DNA from: Nitrosomonas sp. | Lineage (GTDB): Bacteria > Pseudomonadota > Gammaproteobacteria > Burkholderiales > Nitrosomonadaceae | Length of the DNA stretch: 52,836 nucleotides | Reading direction: 5' to 3' | NCBI GenBank assembly: GCA_017984435.1 | Contig: JAGNZK010000015.1 | Coordinates: forward strand, 1-52,836 | In this document: positions 36,594 to 46,175 of the stretch, piece after piece | Position numbering within the stretch: the stretch's first letter is position 1 | Layout of the letters: every line of letters starts with the position of its first letter | Made by a program: the position numbers and the translations under genes | The notes under the pieces: model-generated | Database searches by the model: none | The model's input: the letters and a program-made list of their open reading frames with translations, nothing else | What the model was told of the DNA's origin: nothing

Positions 36594-37793
36594 CTACTCG
36601 GTTCGTAGCGCATCGACCGGATTTAATTTAGCAGCGCGCATCGCCGGTATCACACCTGCCGCAAGGCCGATCAGGATTGATAAACATAAAGCACCGAGCA
36701 CATAATCCCACGGAATATTAACAGGCAGGCCACTGATCAGAAGTTTTAGCAGCCATGCAACACCGGTCCCGATGATTAATCCTGCCAAACCGCCGATGGC
36801 GGAGAGTGCGGTGGACTCCAATAAAAATAGGATACGAATACGCGCACGCGTCGCACCCAGTGCGGTAAGCAAGCCGATTTCCGATATGCGTTCGGAAACC
36901 GCGATATGCATCAGCGTAACCATACCAACCGCCCCAACCAGCAGAGAAATGCCACCCAATGCCGCAACGGCGAATTTTAGTACGCTCAATACGGTGGATA
37001 AGGTGCTGAGCATTTGTTTTTGCGGCGTGATGGTGAAATCTACACGACCATGCCGTGCGACAAGGATACGCTGAATGTCATCGATTACCGCTTGTACCGG
37101 TGCATCGGGGAAGTATGCAAAATTAATTTCCATCACACCTTGCCGGTTAAATACTTCCAATGCACGGGTTGTGGGCATAAAAACCGTATCATCCAGGTCA
37201 AAGCCAAGCACCTGACCTTTGGAAGCCATCACGCCAATGACGCGAAAGCGCGATCCACTCACTTGCAGCAGCGCCCCCAGCGGATTGGCATCGCCGAATA
37301 ATTCCGTGCGCACTTTTGCACCCAATACTACATACGCACGCGGGTTACGCGGATCATCATCCGGCAAGAATTGTCCGATCGCCACTTGCATATTGAATGC
37401 CTTGGCAAAATCAGGGCCCTGGCCATAAGCAGTTACCCGCCTGCTGCGGCCTTGTGCACGTATTTCGGCATTACCGACTACATTGGCATTGGTATATTGC
37501 GCATAGCGGCTTTGTTTTAGTGCCATGGCATCCTCTATCGTCAATAACCGCGCACTGCCGATGGCACCCAATGAGCCGCCATGGGTATAGATTTTTCCAG
37601 GGTTGATATTGACGATGTTGGTGCCAAATTGCGTGAATTCCGACAATACAAACCGCTGTACGCCATCGCCAATGGCGGTCAGGAGAATCACTGCAGCAAT
37701 CCCGATGGCAATTCCCGATGCCGATAGAATGGTACGTAAACGATGTGCCATTAATGACCGGAAAGCAAATTGCAAGGTATCGATGGCGTTCAT
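36594..37793 (-). CDS. ABC transporter permease (MacB/FtsX type)
   Basis: 399 residues from ATG 37793, which overlaps the previous gene as ATGA; the frame extends upstream but the extra residues are not protein-like. An N-terminal membrane helix (ILSASGIAIGIAAVILLTAI), a large periplasmic MacB core domain and three C-terminal helices (LGGISLLVGAVGMVTLMHIA onward) follow the FtsX/MacB permease plan. Paralog of the preceding permease; the two probably form a heterodimer. Confidence 0.9.
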   Translation of the reverse strand: MNAIDTLQFAFRSLMAHRLRTILSASGIAIGIAAVILLTAIGDGVQRFVLSEFTQFGTNIVNINPGKIYTHGGSLGAIGSARLLTIEDAMALKQSRYAQYTNANVVGNAEIRAQGRSRRVTAYGQGPDFAKAFNMQVAIGQFLPDDDPRNPRAYVVLGAKVRTELFGDANPLGALLQVSGSRFRVIGVMASKGQVLGFDLDDTVFMPTTRALEVFNRQGVMEINFAYFPDAPVQAVIDDIQRILVARHGRVDFTITPQKQMLSTLSTVLSVLKFAVAALGGISLLVGAVGMVTLMHIAVSERISEIGLLTALGATRARIRILFLLESTALSAIGGLAGLIIGTGVAWLLKLLISGLPVNIPWDYVLGALCLSILIGLAAGVIPAMRAAKLNPVDALRTE

Positions 37794-38992
37794 TTTTTGC
37801 TCAATGCTTGCACGGCATCGAGTCGTGCCGCTTTGCTGGCTGGCAGTATGCTGGCCAGGATACCGGTGATCAATGCGACGATAATGCCTGCAATTGAAGC
37901 CCAGACCGGCGCCCAGGCGGGGAGTTGCGGATAAGCCAAACGTAGCAGCAGACTGCCGAATTGTCCCAACAGGAATCCCAGAACGGCACCGGCGAATGAT
38001 AGCCATATTGCTTCAGCAAAGAATAAACGGCGTATATCGGTGGATGTGGCGCCGATGGCTTTCAGCAAACCGATTTCTTCGGTGCGTTGGTTGACGGCAA
38101 CCAGCATCACATTCATGACCAGAATACCGGCGACAATCAAACTAATCGCGGCAATACCGGCGACTGCCAGAGTCAAGGCGTGCAGAATCCGGTCAAAGGT
38201 AGCAAGAATGGCATCTTGCGTAATCACCGTACTATCATCTTCGCCATCGTGACTTTGCCGCAAGGTTGCTAGGATGGCTTGCTTGGCGGATTCAATCTCG
38301 CCATGGTTTCTGGCTTCTATCAGGATGCGGAACAGGGAGGTGGTATTGAACATCGCTTGCGCATAATCAATTGGAATAATGACGATTTCGTCGGTATTGT
38401 AGCCCATCGATTCGCCTTGGGATGCCAAAACACCGGAGACCAGAAACCGACTGTCGCCCAATCGAATCCGCTGCCCAACGGCTTGACTGCGGGGAAAGAA
38501 TTCATTGGCTATTTTTGAACCCAGAACGATCTGGGCACTGTGTTCGGTACCATGCGCCAAAAAACTGCCTTGTGCCAGTTTCATATGCCGGATGGGTATC
38601 AGGTTGGCGTTGCTGCCTAAAACCGTCACTTCACGCAGGCGATTGGCAGCAGAGAGTTCCGCAGCGCCAACATTGAGCGGTGCGTAACGGCGAACTTGCG
38701 GTAATCGACCGAGTAATTGCGCATCTTTCAATGTCAAATCGCGTGGTGTTTGACCCAATACGGCACCCAGAAATGCGCCTGAGGTTTCTGCACGTCCCGG
38801 TAGAACGACGAGTAAATTGGTACCGATGGAAGAAAATTGATTGATAACATAATTTCTGGCGCCGTCGCCTAACGCGGTCAGTACCACGACTGCGGCTACA
38901 CCCAGCGCCATTGCCAGTATGATCAGCAATGAGCGGACGCGATAACTCAGTACGGTTTTAAACGAAGTCTGTAGTGTGTCAGTGAATGTCAT
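37790..38992 (-). CDS. ABC transporter permease (MacB/FtsX type)
   Basis: 400 residues with the same plan as its neighbour: helix (LLIILAMALGVAAVVVLTAL), periplasmic core, then three helices (IAAISLIVAGILVMNVMLVA; EEIGLLKAIGAT is the conserved FtsX motif). It overlaps the ATPase gene by 14 bases upstream and the second permease by 4 downstream. Two distinct half-permeases with a single ATPase differ from MacB, which fuses ATPase and permease. Confidence 0.9.
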   Translation of the reverse strand: MTFTDTLQTSFKTVLSYRVRSLLIILAMALGVAAVVVLTALGDGARNYVINQFSSIGTNLLVVLPGRAETSGAFLGAVLGQTPRDLTLKDAQLLGRLPQVRRYAPLNVGAAELSAANRLREVTVLGSNANLIPIRHMKLAQGSFLAHGTEHSAQIVLGSKIANEFFPRSQAVGQRIRLGDSRFLVSGVLASQGESMGYNTDEIVIIPIDYAQAMFNTTSLFRILIEARNHGEIESAKQAILATLRQSHDGEDDSTVITQDAILATFDRILHALTLAVAGIAAISLIVAGILVMNVMLVAVNQRTEEIGLLKAIGATSTDIRRLFFAEAIWLSFAGAVLGFLLGQFGSLLLRLAYPQLPAWAPVWASIAGIIVALITGILASILPASKAARLDAVQALSKK

Positions 38993-39662
38993 CGGTTTGA
39001 TCCGTCAGTATTTTTCCATCACGCATGGCGATCTGGCGATGCGCGCGAGCACCCAATTCACGATCATGCGTGACAACAATCAGTGTGGTTCCGCCTTTGT
39101 GCAGGTTTTCCAACAGCAACATCACTTCAGCACCGATCTGGTGATCCAAATTACCGGTGGGCTCATCCGCCAGAATGACGCCGGGTTGCATGATCGTTGC
39201 ACGCGCAATCGCCACGCGCTGCCGTTGTCCGCCGGAAAGCTCGGATGGGCGGTGGTTGGCACGTTGTTTTAGCTCAAACGCCTGTAAAGCTTCATTCACG
39301 CGGATTTGCCGCTGTGCGGGTGGCATACCGCTCAAAATTAATGGCAATTCGATATTTTCTGCAGCGGTGAGGCGTGGCACGAGGTGAAACGATTGAAAGA
39401 CAAAGCCGATTTTTTCCCGGCGGATTTGCGCTTGTTCGGTTTCCGATAGATCGGTAATCAGTTTGTCATCCAATTCGTAGCGACCGCCATCCGGCTTATC
39501 CAGCAAGCCGATAATGTTGAGCAATGTGGATTTCCCGGAACCGGAAGGCCCCATGATCGAAACATACTCACCCGAAGCGATGTGCAGATTAATATCATTG
39601 AGTGCGTAGACCGCCTGGTCACCCATGTGAAATGTGCGGGTAATGGCCGTCAGGCGGATCAT
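38979..39662 (-). CDS. ABC transporter ATP-binding protein (MacB/LolD type)
   Basis: 227 residues. Walker A is GPSGSGKST, the Q-loop is [20 protein letters not shown], the signature is [10 protein letters not shown] and Walker B is [11 protein letters not shown]. These are typical of the LolD/MacB/FtsE class that drives mechanotransmission across the membrane. Overlaps the adaptor gene by 4 bases and the first permease by 14. Confidence 0.93.
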   Translation of the reverse strand: MIRLTAITRTFHMGDQAVYALNDINLHIASGEYVSIMGPSGSGKSTLLNIIGLLDKPDGGRYELDDKLITDLSETEQAQIRREKIGFVFQSFHLVPRLTAAENIELPLILSGMPPAQRQIRVNEALQAFELKQRANHRPSELSGGQRQRVAIARATIMQPGVILADEPTGNLDHQIGAEVMLLLENLHKGGTTLIVVTHDRELGARAHRQIAMRDGKILTDQTDDIH

Positions 39663-40810
39663 TGATTTTTTGATTGAACAGCGACACCGGTTTTGATGTC
39701 GTCGTGATCAAATGAAATCAGTACTTGATCGTCATCTTTTAAACCATCGCGGACTTCGGTGAAGCTCCAGTTGCTGAGACCGGTTTCCAACTGTTGTTCC
39801 ACTAACCGGTTTTTAGCATCCACCCGCCATACCTTATTATTTTGCCGTATTGCCTGTGTCGGAATGCGCAAGACATTGTCTTTACGTTCAAGGACAACTT
39901 CAACATCGGCGCTGTAGCCTACCAGCAAAGTATCTGCGGGAATTTGCAGAAAATCCACTTCGATGTCCACGGTGCGCGCTTGTTTCTCGATTTCGGTCAC
40001 ATAGGGCGCAATGCGCCGGATTCTGCCGGGAAAAATCTTTTCCGGCATCGCATCCAATGTAATACGCGCTTCTTGTCCGACTTTGATTTTTGGCGCATCT
40101 ACTTCATCCATCGGTGCAGTGACGTACAAACAGCTATCGTCGATCAGATCAATCGTTGGTGGCGTTGGAATACCGGGCGGCGAGGGTGTGGTGAATTCAC
40201 CTAATTCACCGCTGATATGCGCGATGACACCGGAAAAAGGCGCGCTGATAACCGTTCGATCCAGTCCTGCCTGAGCCACGCGAACTTGCGCTTCGGCGCG
40301 TTTGATATCGGTGACGGCTGCATCACAACTGGCTTGCCGGGAGCGTGCGTTGGCATTGGCATCATCCGCGCGTTGTGAACTGACAAAGCCTTTTTCGACG
40401 AGCTGCTGCGTGCGTATCGATTCGCGCCGGGCATTTTCCGCCAGAATACAGGTTTCACGGCGGCGTTCCTGTGACATCGCCAATTGCCGTTGTGCCAATT
40501 CACGCTGCGCTTGCAGATCTTGATTCCATAGTTCCAATAAAGTCTGGCCCTTTTGCACATGATCGCCTTCTTTTACCCAGATTTTGGTAATCTGGCCGCC
40601 AGCGATGGGCGCGAGGTTGGATCTTTGGCAGGATTTAATCGTACCTGCGCGCGTGTTGACAATGGTAGCTTCAACATTACCGGTCGCAATCGTGGCTAGT
40701 TCCACTTCCAACGGCGTAGGTTGCGTGTAATACCAACTGGCAAGTACGATTGCGCTTATGATGACGAAAAAACTGATTAATCGTAACGGTTTTTTTATTG
40801 GCGGCATCAT
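39659..40810 (-). CDS. HlyD/MacA-type periplasmic adaptor protein
   Basis: 383 residues with one N-terminal membrane anchor (ISFFVIISAIVLASWYY). A biotinyl-lipoyl-like half (GGQITKIWVKEGDHVQKGQT), a coiled-coil hairpin rich in Gln/Arg/Ala, the second half (VISAPFSGVIAHISGELGEF) and beta-barrel sections follow. It should link the ABC permeases to an outer-membrane channel such as TolC, which is not encoded here. First gene of the four-gene export operon; substrate unknown. Confidence 0.9.
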   Translation of the reverse strand: MMPPIKKPLRLISFFVIISAIVLASWYYTQPTPLEVELATIATGNVEATIVNTRAGTIKSCQRSNLAPIAGGQITKIWVKEGDHVQKGQTLLELWNQDLQAQRELAQRQLAMSQERRRETCILAENARRESIRTQQLVEKGFVSSQRADDANANARSRQASCDAAVTDIKRAEAQVRVAQAGLDRTVISAPFSGVIAHISGELGEFTTPSPPGIPTPPTIDLIDDSCLYVTAPMDEVDAPKIKVGQEARITLDAMPEKIFPGRIRRIAPYVTEIEKQARTVDIEVDFLQIPADTLLVGYSADVEVVLERKDNVLRIPTQAIRQNNKVWRVDAKNRLVEQQLETGLSNWSFTEVRDGLKDDDQVLISFDHDDIKTGVAVQSKNQ

Positions 40811-40941
40811 CAGGAATGCGAGGTCAGTGTGTAATAGGGCGACATGGTGTTGTATTTCGTTCTAAATGTGCGTATTTTACACGTTCATGAACACTTACAT
40901 CTGCTCGTTGGTAACTCACAAGAACCTTAAGAAACTTCCGT

Positions 40942-42582
40942 ATGACTGATATTTGGCGCAAGAAATTTATCTTATCCGATTCCGATCAACCCACCAGTAT
41001 TCACGATATCCGTCCAACCGAGGCGAATTATGAAGCACTTGATCCGAAAACGTTTGAAGCGATAGAGGCTGAAGCGTTATTTTATACAATTGACAACACG
41101 ACGACCGAGACCGGCCGTTTGGCATTGTATCGATCCATTGCGCGTCCGGCGCAGGATGCGCAAGTATTGCAGCAGAAACAGATGGCTTTGCGTGAAATTG
41201 AAGCGAACTCGGAACTCTATGATGCGCTGACTAATTTTACCGGGAAAGTCTCATCCGGTGAAAAATCCCTGAAACATTTGTTGTATGGCGAATTTTCCGG
41301 TGGTCTGGCTACGGATGAGCCGAGTACCCGCTCGGATAAATTGGAATTTGGGGGCTACGGTTACCGGCAGTACCAAGATGGTACGCAATTTGTTGTGGAT
41401 CTGGTCGCAGGCGCCGCAAGGATTCCGTCCCCGCAATCTACGTATTTACGCACTGTACTGGATACAATCCGTGATTTTGGACAATCGCGGCTCTATGCGT
41501 TGATGCAGGGCCCGGTTTATTCCATGGGCGGCAAGTTCAAAACAAAAAAAGAGAAATCAAGTTTTGACCTGTATTCGCGCTTCCAGCCTTCGCTATTTAA
41601 AATTATGCCGATGCTTATTTTCTTCGCCGCCGGTTATGGCATTTTGTTTTTCTTTGAAAACTTTATGCCTCAATTCAATGCATCTTACATTGGTTACGGT
41701 ATCCTGGCACTGACCGCACCGGTTTTTCCCATTATTCTGCTGGCAATGGGTGTTTCCGATCGCGATTCGATTATTTACCCACTGCGAAAACAATTTCGAG
41801 AGAATCCGGAATTGGCAAGAGCAATCGAGGCGTTAGGATTACTCGATGAATTATTATCTTTTTATCGTTATGGGCAAGCGTGTACCTGGGACAAAGTATT
41901 ACCGGAAATTGTCGATGAAAAACAACACCGATTGACGATCAACCAAGCCAGAAACCCGTTGTTGATCAAAGATATCCCGGATTATGTGCCGAACGATATC
42001 TACTTGGATTTGGCGGGACGTGTGTTAATTATTACCGGTCCGAATAGCGGTGGTAAAACAGCGTATTGCAAAACCATTGTGCAGATCCAATTGCTGGGAC
42101 AAATTGGTTGCTACATTCCCGCCACGCAAGGACAACTAGTGCCGGCGGAACATATTTATTATCAAGTGCCCGACCCAGGTCAACTTAGCGCCGCGATGGG
42201 ACGTTTCGGTCATGAACTGCAACGCACACGGGAAATATTTTTCAATGCCACTGCGCGTAGCCTGGTGGTGTTGGATGAATTATCCGAAGGTACAACGTTT
42301 GAAGAAAAAATGACCATTTCAGAATATATCCTCAAGGGATTTCACAAACTGGGTGCAAGTACCTTGCTGGTCACGCATAACCACGAACTCTGCGAACGCC
42401 TGCAAAGCGATGGGATTGGCCGGTATCTGCAAGTCGAGTTCATGCCGCAAGGCCCGACGCATCGATTGATTGAAGGCATCTCCAAGGTCAGTCACGCGGA
42501 TCGCGTTGCCAGTGCTATTGGGTTTAGTCAGAAGGATGTTGAAGCGCATTTGGAACGGCAGATTGAAACGCGCCAGAGTTGA
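40942..42582 (+). CDS. Membrane-anchored MutS-like ATPase
   Basis: 546 residues. The C-terminal third is a MutS-type ATPase: Walker A GPNSGGKT (about 366-373), the SAAMGRFGHELQRTREIF segment, and Walker B LVVLDELSEGT (about 441). The N-terminal mismatch-binding and connector domains of true MutS are missing. Instead two membrane helices lie at about 219-237 and 248-268 (MLIFFAAGYGILFFF, GILALTAPVFPIILLAMGV). It belongs with the transmembrane MutS homologs, whose function is undefined. A role in mismatch repair is unlikely. It diverges from the export operon. Confidence 0.8.
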   Translation: MTDIWRKKFILSDSDQPTSIHDIRPTEANYEALDPKTFEAIEAEALFYTIDNTTTETGRLALYRSIARPAQDAQVLQQKQMALREIEANSELYDALTNFTGKVSSGEKSLKHLLYGEFSGGLATDEPSTRSDKLEFGGYGYRQYQDGTQFVVDLVAGAARIPSPQSTYLRTVLDTIRDFGQSRLYALMQGPVYSMGGKFKTKKEKSSFDLYSRFQPSLFKIMPMLIFFAAGYGILFFFENFMPQFNASYIGYGILALTAPVFPIILLAMGVSDRDSIIYPLRKQFRENPELARAIEALGLLDELLSFYRYGQACTWDKVLPEIVDEKQHRLTINQARNPLLIKDIPDYVPNDIYLDLAGRVLIITGPNSGGKTAYCKTIVQIQLLGQIGCYIPATQGQLVPAEHIYYQVPDPGQLSAAMGRFGHELQRTREIFFNATARSLVVLDELSEGTTFEEKMTISEYILKGFHKLGASTLLVTHNHELCERLQSDGIGRYLQVEFMPQGPTHRLIEGISKVSHADRVASAIGFSQKDVEAHLERQIETRQS

Positions 42583-42698
42583 ATAATTTGATGTAAAAGA
42601 CGGGAGTATAGGTTTATGTTAATTAAAGACATATGACATGATTGTGAGTTGTTGAGCATCATGTCAAATATATTAAGAACCATTATGGAGATTGAATT

Positions 42699-43243
42699 GT
42701 GATTTTCGACTGGACAATAAAAATTACCGACATCATTATGATTTTTGCAATCATTGTTGGCCCTATCATTGCAGTTCAAATCACGGAGTTCATACGCAGA
42801 CATCAAGAACAAAGAGACAGAAAGATGTATCTCTTTCGAACTTTAATGGCAACTCGGTCTGCCACTTTGGCTCCTGCTCATATCGAAGCACTTAATCTGG
42901 TTGAGATAGAGTTCCATTCTAATAATCATCAAGACTGCAAGGTTGTGAATGCATGGAAACTTTATCGTGCTCACCTTTTCGACTCTAACTATCCACAAGA
43001 ATCCTGGGATGCACGTAGAGCTGATTTGCTCGTTGAGCTTCTTTATGAAATGAGCTCGGAGCTTGGTTATAACTATGACAAGGCACATATAAAAGGCGGC
43101 ACCTACTACCCAAAAACTATGGTGACACTGAGCTTGATCAAACAGAAATTCGTAAACTGCTTCTTGAATTATTGCGAGGCAATCGTACATTGCCTGTTAG
43201 TGTTCCAGAGTCTATTCAACAGGAGCACAACATCACCCAATAG
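42699..43243 (+). pseudogene. DUF6680-like membrane protein with a frameshift
   Basis: Starts with GTG 42699 (GGAG upstream). One N-terminal membrane helix (ITDIIMIFAIIVGPIIAVQI) is followed by a soluble domain (RDRKMYLFRTLMATRSATLA, HVEAL-like HIEALNLVEIEF, WKLYRAHLFD). At the A-run near 43112-43117 the frame breaks. Restoring one A gives NYGDTELDQTEIRKLLLELL and on to NITQ with a stop at 43241-43243, which is the family-like ending. As sequenced, the frame instead runs to 43289 with an unrelated tail. It may be a real mutation or a base-calling error in the homopolymer. Confidence 0.65.
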
Positions 43244-43423
43244 ATTTCGAAGTTGGAAAGTTCTGAAGGTTAAAAAACTAAGCAACTGAATGTGTGAGTT
43301 TTATGAATAAACAAGTACTTCAACTACTAGTGCCGAGAGTACTCAATGAAATTACAACTTATTGCTATTCACGAAGTAATTGATATTGCAAATTCAAAGT
43401 ATCGTTTCTTTAAAGGAAGAAGC

Positions 43424-43443
43424 CTCGGGAGCTTGCTCCCGAG
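43424..43443. terminator. Short strong hairpin
   Basis: CTCGGGAG and CTCCCGAG pair perfectly over 8 bases around the loop CTTG. It lies about 180 bases after the frameshifted membrane gene; no T-run follows directly. It is probably a transcription stop between the convergent genes. Confidence 0.5.
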
Positions 43444-43468
43444 TCAAAGTCGATAATAAAAATTCCGT

Positions 43469-43532
43469 TTGACCGGAGGTCAATCAGGCTGGCGTAAACT
43501 GGTTGCTTGCGGCCGAGTTTACGCCAGCCTGA
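43469..43532 (-). terminator. Two adjacent hairpins ending the glycine-rich gene
   Basis: A 17-bp perfect stem (TCAGGCTGGCGTAAACT at 43484-43500 with its complement at 43516-43532) begins 8 bases after the stop codon of the minus-strand gene. Immediately beyond it lies TTGACC-TCC-GGTCAA, followed on the minus strand by a few bases and then ATTTTTATT, an intrinsic-terminator layout. The long stem alone has no U-run. Confidence 0.7.
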
Positions 43533-43539
43533 TAAATTT

Positions 43540-44715
43540 TCAAGAAGATTGCGGCGGTACTTTTATCCATTCTCCTGAGCATTCCCTGACTTTTGGATAA
43601 TATCCTTCAGGATTACGACAATAATACCAGTAATTACTTCTTTGCACGGGAACAGGTTGAGAAGCACGAATAGGTGTATTTTGTTGGATATAAGTGGGTC
43701 TTTGCGGAGACAAAACCAATGGCGATGTTGCAACGCCTATAGGATAACCACCTAATGGATAATAACTGTCAAACCGGCGATAAGGGCCAAAGGCGTAATT
43801 ATTATAAAAACCGACACCGCCCCAATTGCTGTAAAAGCCGAAGTTGTTAAAAGGTGAAAACCCCCAACCCCAGCCAGGACCAAATCCCCAACCGGGACCC
43901 CAGCCCCAGCCCCAACCAGGACCAAATCCCCCCAGCCCTAGGCCTAATCCGAATCCTAAACCGAATCCATCATGGTGATGGTGATGTCCATGGTGGTGAT
44001 CAGAGCTATTGTTGTTGTCAGTATTCTGGATGTTGTTTTGGATATTAACATCCTGAGCGGCAGAACCATTTTGCATGGCTTCGTTGTTTTGAGCTGATTG
44101 ATCGGTGGTTCCGGCAGACGCATTATTTTCAGCCGGCTGATTATCCTGGCCGCTGGCATTTTGAACGGAATTATCCTGAGTGCCACCGTTATCCTGCGTA
44201 GAAGAATCGGTTCCGGTGGATGAATTGTCGGGGCTTGCCAAATTATCTTGTTGAGACTCTGGTGAGATTTCCTTGCTTTGTGCAGATTCGGCGCCTGGGT
44301 CTGAACTATTATCTATCCCCGAATCATTGGGTTGGTTAAATTCACCTGTCTGACCAAAGTCGCCGCCTTGATCAGGATCATCGGCGAAGTCAAAATTATC
44401 CTGCTGATCAAATCCATCATTAGAATAGGAAGTATCGCCTTGATCGAAATCGCCTTGGTTATAATCACCGCCAAAGTCGCCACTTTGGTCGTAATAATCA
44501 CCGGAATCAAAGCCACCGCCATCATAACCACCGCCATCGAAACCACCGCCATCGAAACCGCCTCCGTCGAAACCACCACCATCGAAGCCGCCTCCGTCAA
44601 AGCCGCCACCATCACCACCGCCATCTCCGCCTCCATCACCATCGGCCAGTACTTGACTTGCTGCAAAGAGCCCACACAGAGCGATAGCTATGCATGTCAA
44701 TTTAAATTTTTTCAT
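43540..44715 (-). CDS. Secreted glycine-rich, low-complexity protein with Cys-containing C-terminal motif
   Basis: 391 residues with a signal peptide (MKKFKLTCIAIALCGLFAAS, cleavage near VLA). Sections in order: Gly/Asp/Phe repeats of GGGFD; an acidic Gln/Asn/Ser/Asp-rich stretch; a His cluster; Gly/Trp/Phe repeats (GPGWGWGWGPGWGF); and a compact ending YWYYCRNPEGYYPKVRECSG followed by EWIKVPP. The ending is a motif I know from short betaproteobacterial secreted proteins, with two Cys that may form a disulfide. The GGGFD block comes from 15-base tandem DNA repeats. Likely a cell-surface or matrix protein. Confidence 0.75.
   Translation of the reverse strand: MKKFKLTCIAIALCGLFAASQVLADGDGGGDGGGDGGGFDGGGFDGGGFDGGGFDGGGFDGGGYDGGGFDSGDYYDQSGDFGGDYNQGDFDQGDTSYSNDGFDQQDNFDFADDPDQGGDFGQTGEFNQPNDSGIDNSSDPGAESAQSKEISPESQQDNLASPDNSSTGTDSSTQDNGGTQDNSVQNASGQDNQPAENNASAGTTDQSAQNNEAMQNGSAAQDVNIQNNIQNTDNNNSSDHHHGHHHHHDGFGLGFGLGLGLGGFGPGWGWGWGPGWGFGPGWGWGFSPFNNFGFYSNWGGVGFYNNYAFGPYRRFDSYYPLGGYPIGVATSPLVLSPQRPTYIQQNTPIRASQPVPVQRSNYWYYCRNPEGYYPKVRECSGEWIKVPPQSS
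44530..44632. repeat. 15-base tandem repeats coding GGGFD
   Basis: About six imperfect units of 15 bases, plus-strand form ACCACCGCCATCGAA with variants, within the glycine-rich gene. Each unit encodes one GGGFD. Because the unit length is a multiple of three, copy-number change would alter protein length without breaking the frame. Confidence 0.7.
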
Positions 44716-44905
44716 ATAACCCCCGCTCGATTTGTTTCACATTTATTATCATGATATAGACGGGAATCTGAACAGATACTGAATGGAGAAAGGGTTTTTT
44801 TATGCAATGGATAATCACTCTTTTAAAGTTTAACGCTATATTCATTAAATTCAATACATGCAGCGTAAATTAATCTGCTTTATCTTTCACAAGTTCCTAA
44901 GCACG

Positions 44906-44931
44906 ATCATTAGCAATGATTAGGTTATACT
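44906..44931 (+). promoter_or_regulatory. Palindrome next to a -10-like box upstream of sucC
   Basis: ATCATTAGCAATGAT is a perfect inverted repeat (6-base arms, 3-base centre) ending six bases before TATACT (44926-44931). That box lies 42 bases before the sucC start codon. The position fits an operator within the promoter. I see no good -35 box. Confidence 0.4.
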
Positions 44932-44973
44932 GCGAATCTAGAAATCCGCGATCATTCTGATAAGGATGTACCA

Positions 44974-46140
44974 ATGAAAATTCACGAATACCAAGCAAAA
45001 GAGATTTTACAAAAATACGGGGTTGTCACGCCGAAAGGCATTGCCTGTTTCAATGTTGACGAAGCGGTAGATGCTGCGCGGCAGCTGGGTGGCGATGTGT
45101 GGGTGGTGAAAGCGCAGATTTATGCCGGCGGGCGAGGTAAGGGTGGTGGGGTGAAAGTGGCCAAGTCATTGGATGAAGTGCGGCAGCGTGCGGGTGAAAT
45201 TCTGAATATGCGTTTGATTACGCATCAAACCGGTGTGGAAGGACAGGTGGTGCGTCGGCTTTTTATCGAGCAAGGCGTGCAGATCGAAAAAGAATTTTAT
45301 GTCGGTATGGTGGTGGATCGCGGCCGTCAGCGTGTGTGCCTGATGGCGAGCTCGGAAGGCGGCATGGAGATTGAAAAAGTTGCGGCTGAAACACCGGAGA
45401 AGATTCATAAAGTGTTTATTGATCCGATCGCGGGGTTGCGCGAACAGGAAGCGCAAGACATTGCCCTAAAAATTGGCATGCCTGCGCAAAGTTTGCCGCA
45501 AGCGGTCACGTTATTGCAAGGGCTATATCAGGCTTTTGATGAATCCGATGCATCGTTACTGGAAATCAATCCTCTGGCATTAACTGCTGAAAAGCAGGTG
45601 ATCGCACTCGATGCGAAAATGAACTTTGACGATAACGCATTATTCCGCCGTCCCGAGATTGTCGCATTGCGCGATTTGGATGAGGAAGATCCGGTTGAAA
45701 TTGAAGCATCCAAGCACGAGTTATCGTATATTCCATTAGATGGCAATATCGGTTGTTTGGTGAATGGCGCGGGTTTGGCGATGGCGACTATGGATATCAT
45801 CAAATTATATGGCGGTAACCCAGCCAATTTTCTCGATGTTGGTGGCGGTGCGACCGCTGAGAAAGTCACCGAAGCGTTTAAATTGATGCTGCGTAACCCC
45901 AAACTGCAAGCCATTTTGGTGAATATTTTTGGCGGTATTATGAAGTGCGATGTTATTGCGCAGGGCGTGGTAGCGGCGGCCCGTGATGTGAAGCTCGCAG
46001 TGCCGTTGGTGGTGCGGCTGGAAGGCACCAATGTGGAATTGGGCAAAAAAATTCTGGCAGATTCCGGTTTGACCATCATCTCGGCGGATAACATGGCCGA
46101 TGCGGCACAGAAAGCAGTCAATGCCGCCAAAGTTCAATAA
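44974..46140 (+). CDS. sucC: Succinyl-CoA synthetase beta subunit
   Basis: 388 residues, the normal length, with AAGGATG upstream of the start. The ATP-grasp domain opens [33 protein letters not shown] is the nucleotide-binding loop and [16 protein letters not shown] the C-terminal CoA-ligase-type domain. Forms a complex with SucD and interconverts succinyl-CoA and succinate with ATP/ADP in the TCA cycle. sucD follows after 35 bases. Confidence 0.95.
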   Translation: MKIHEYQAKEILQKYGVVTPKGIACFNVDEAVDAARQLGGDVWVVKAQIYAGGRGKGGGVKVAKSLDEVRQRAGEILNMRLITHQTGVEGQVVRRLFIEQGVQIEKEFYVGMVVDRGRQRVCLMASSEGGMEIEKVAAETPEKIHKVFIDPIAGLREQEAQDIALKIGMPAQSLPQAVTLLQGLYQAFDESDASLLEINPLALTAEKQVIALDAKMNFDDNALFRRPEIVALRDLDEEDPVEIEASKHELSYIPLDGNIGCLVNGAGLAMATMDIIKLYGGNPANFLDVGGGATAEKVTEAFKLMLRNPKLQAILVNIFGGIMKCDVIAQGVVAAARDVKLAVPLVVRLEGTNVELGKKILADSGLTIISADNMADAAQKAVNAAKVQ

Positions 46141-46175
46141 TTTTAGCGTTATTACCTATTGAAGGAGTAGCCGTC

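Noticed and set aside
37794-38006. N-terminal extension of the second permease
   Set aside because: The extra 71 residues are the antisense-phase shadow of the upstream permease gene. The ATG at 37793 overlaps the upstream stop as ATGA and starts directly before the membrane helix.
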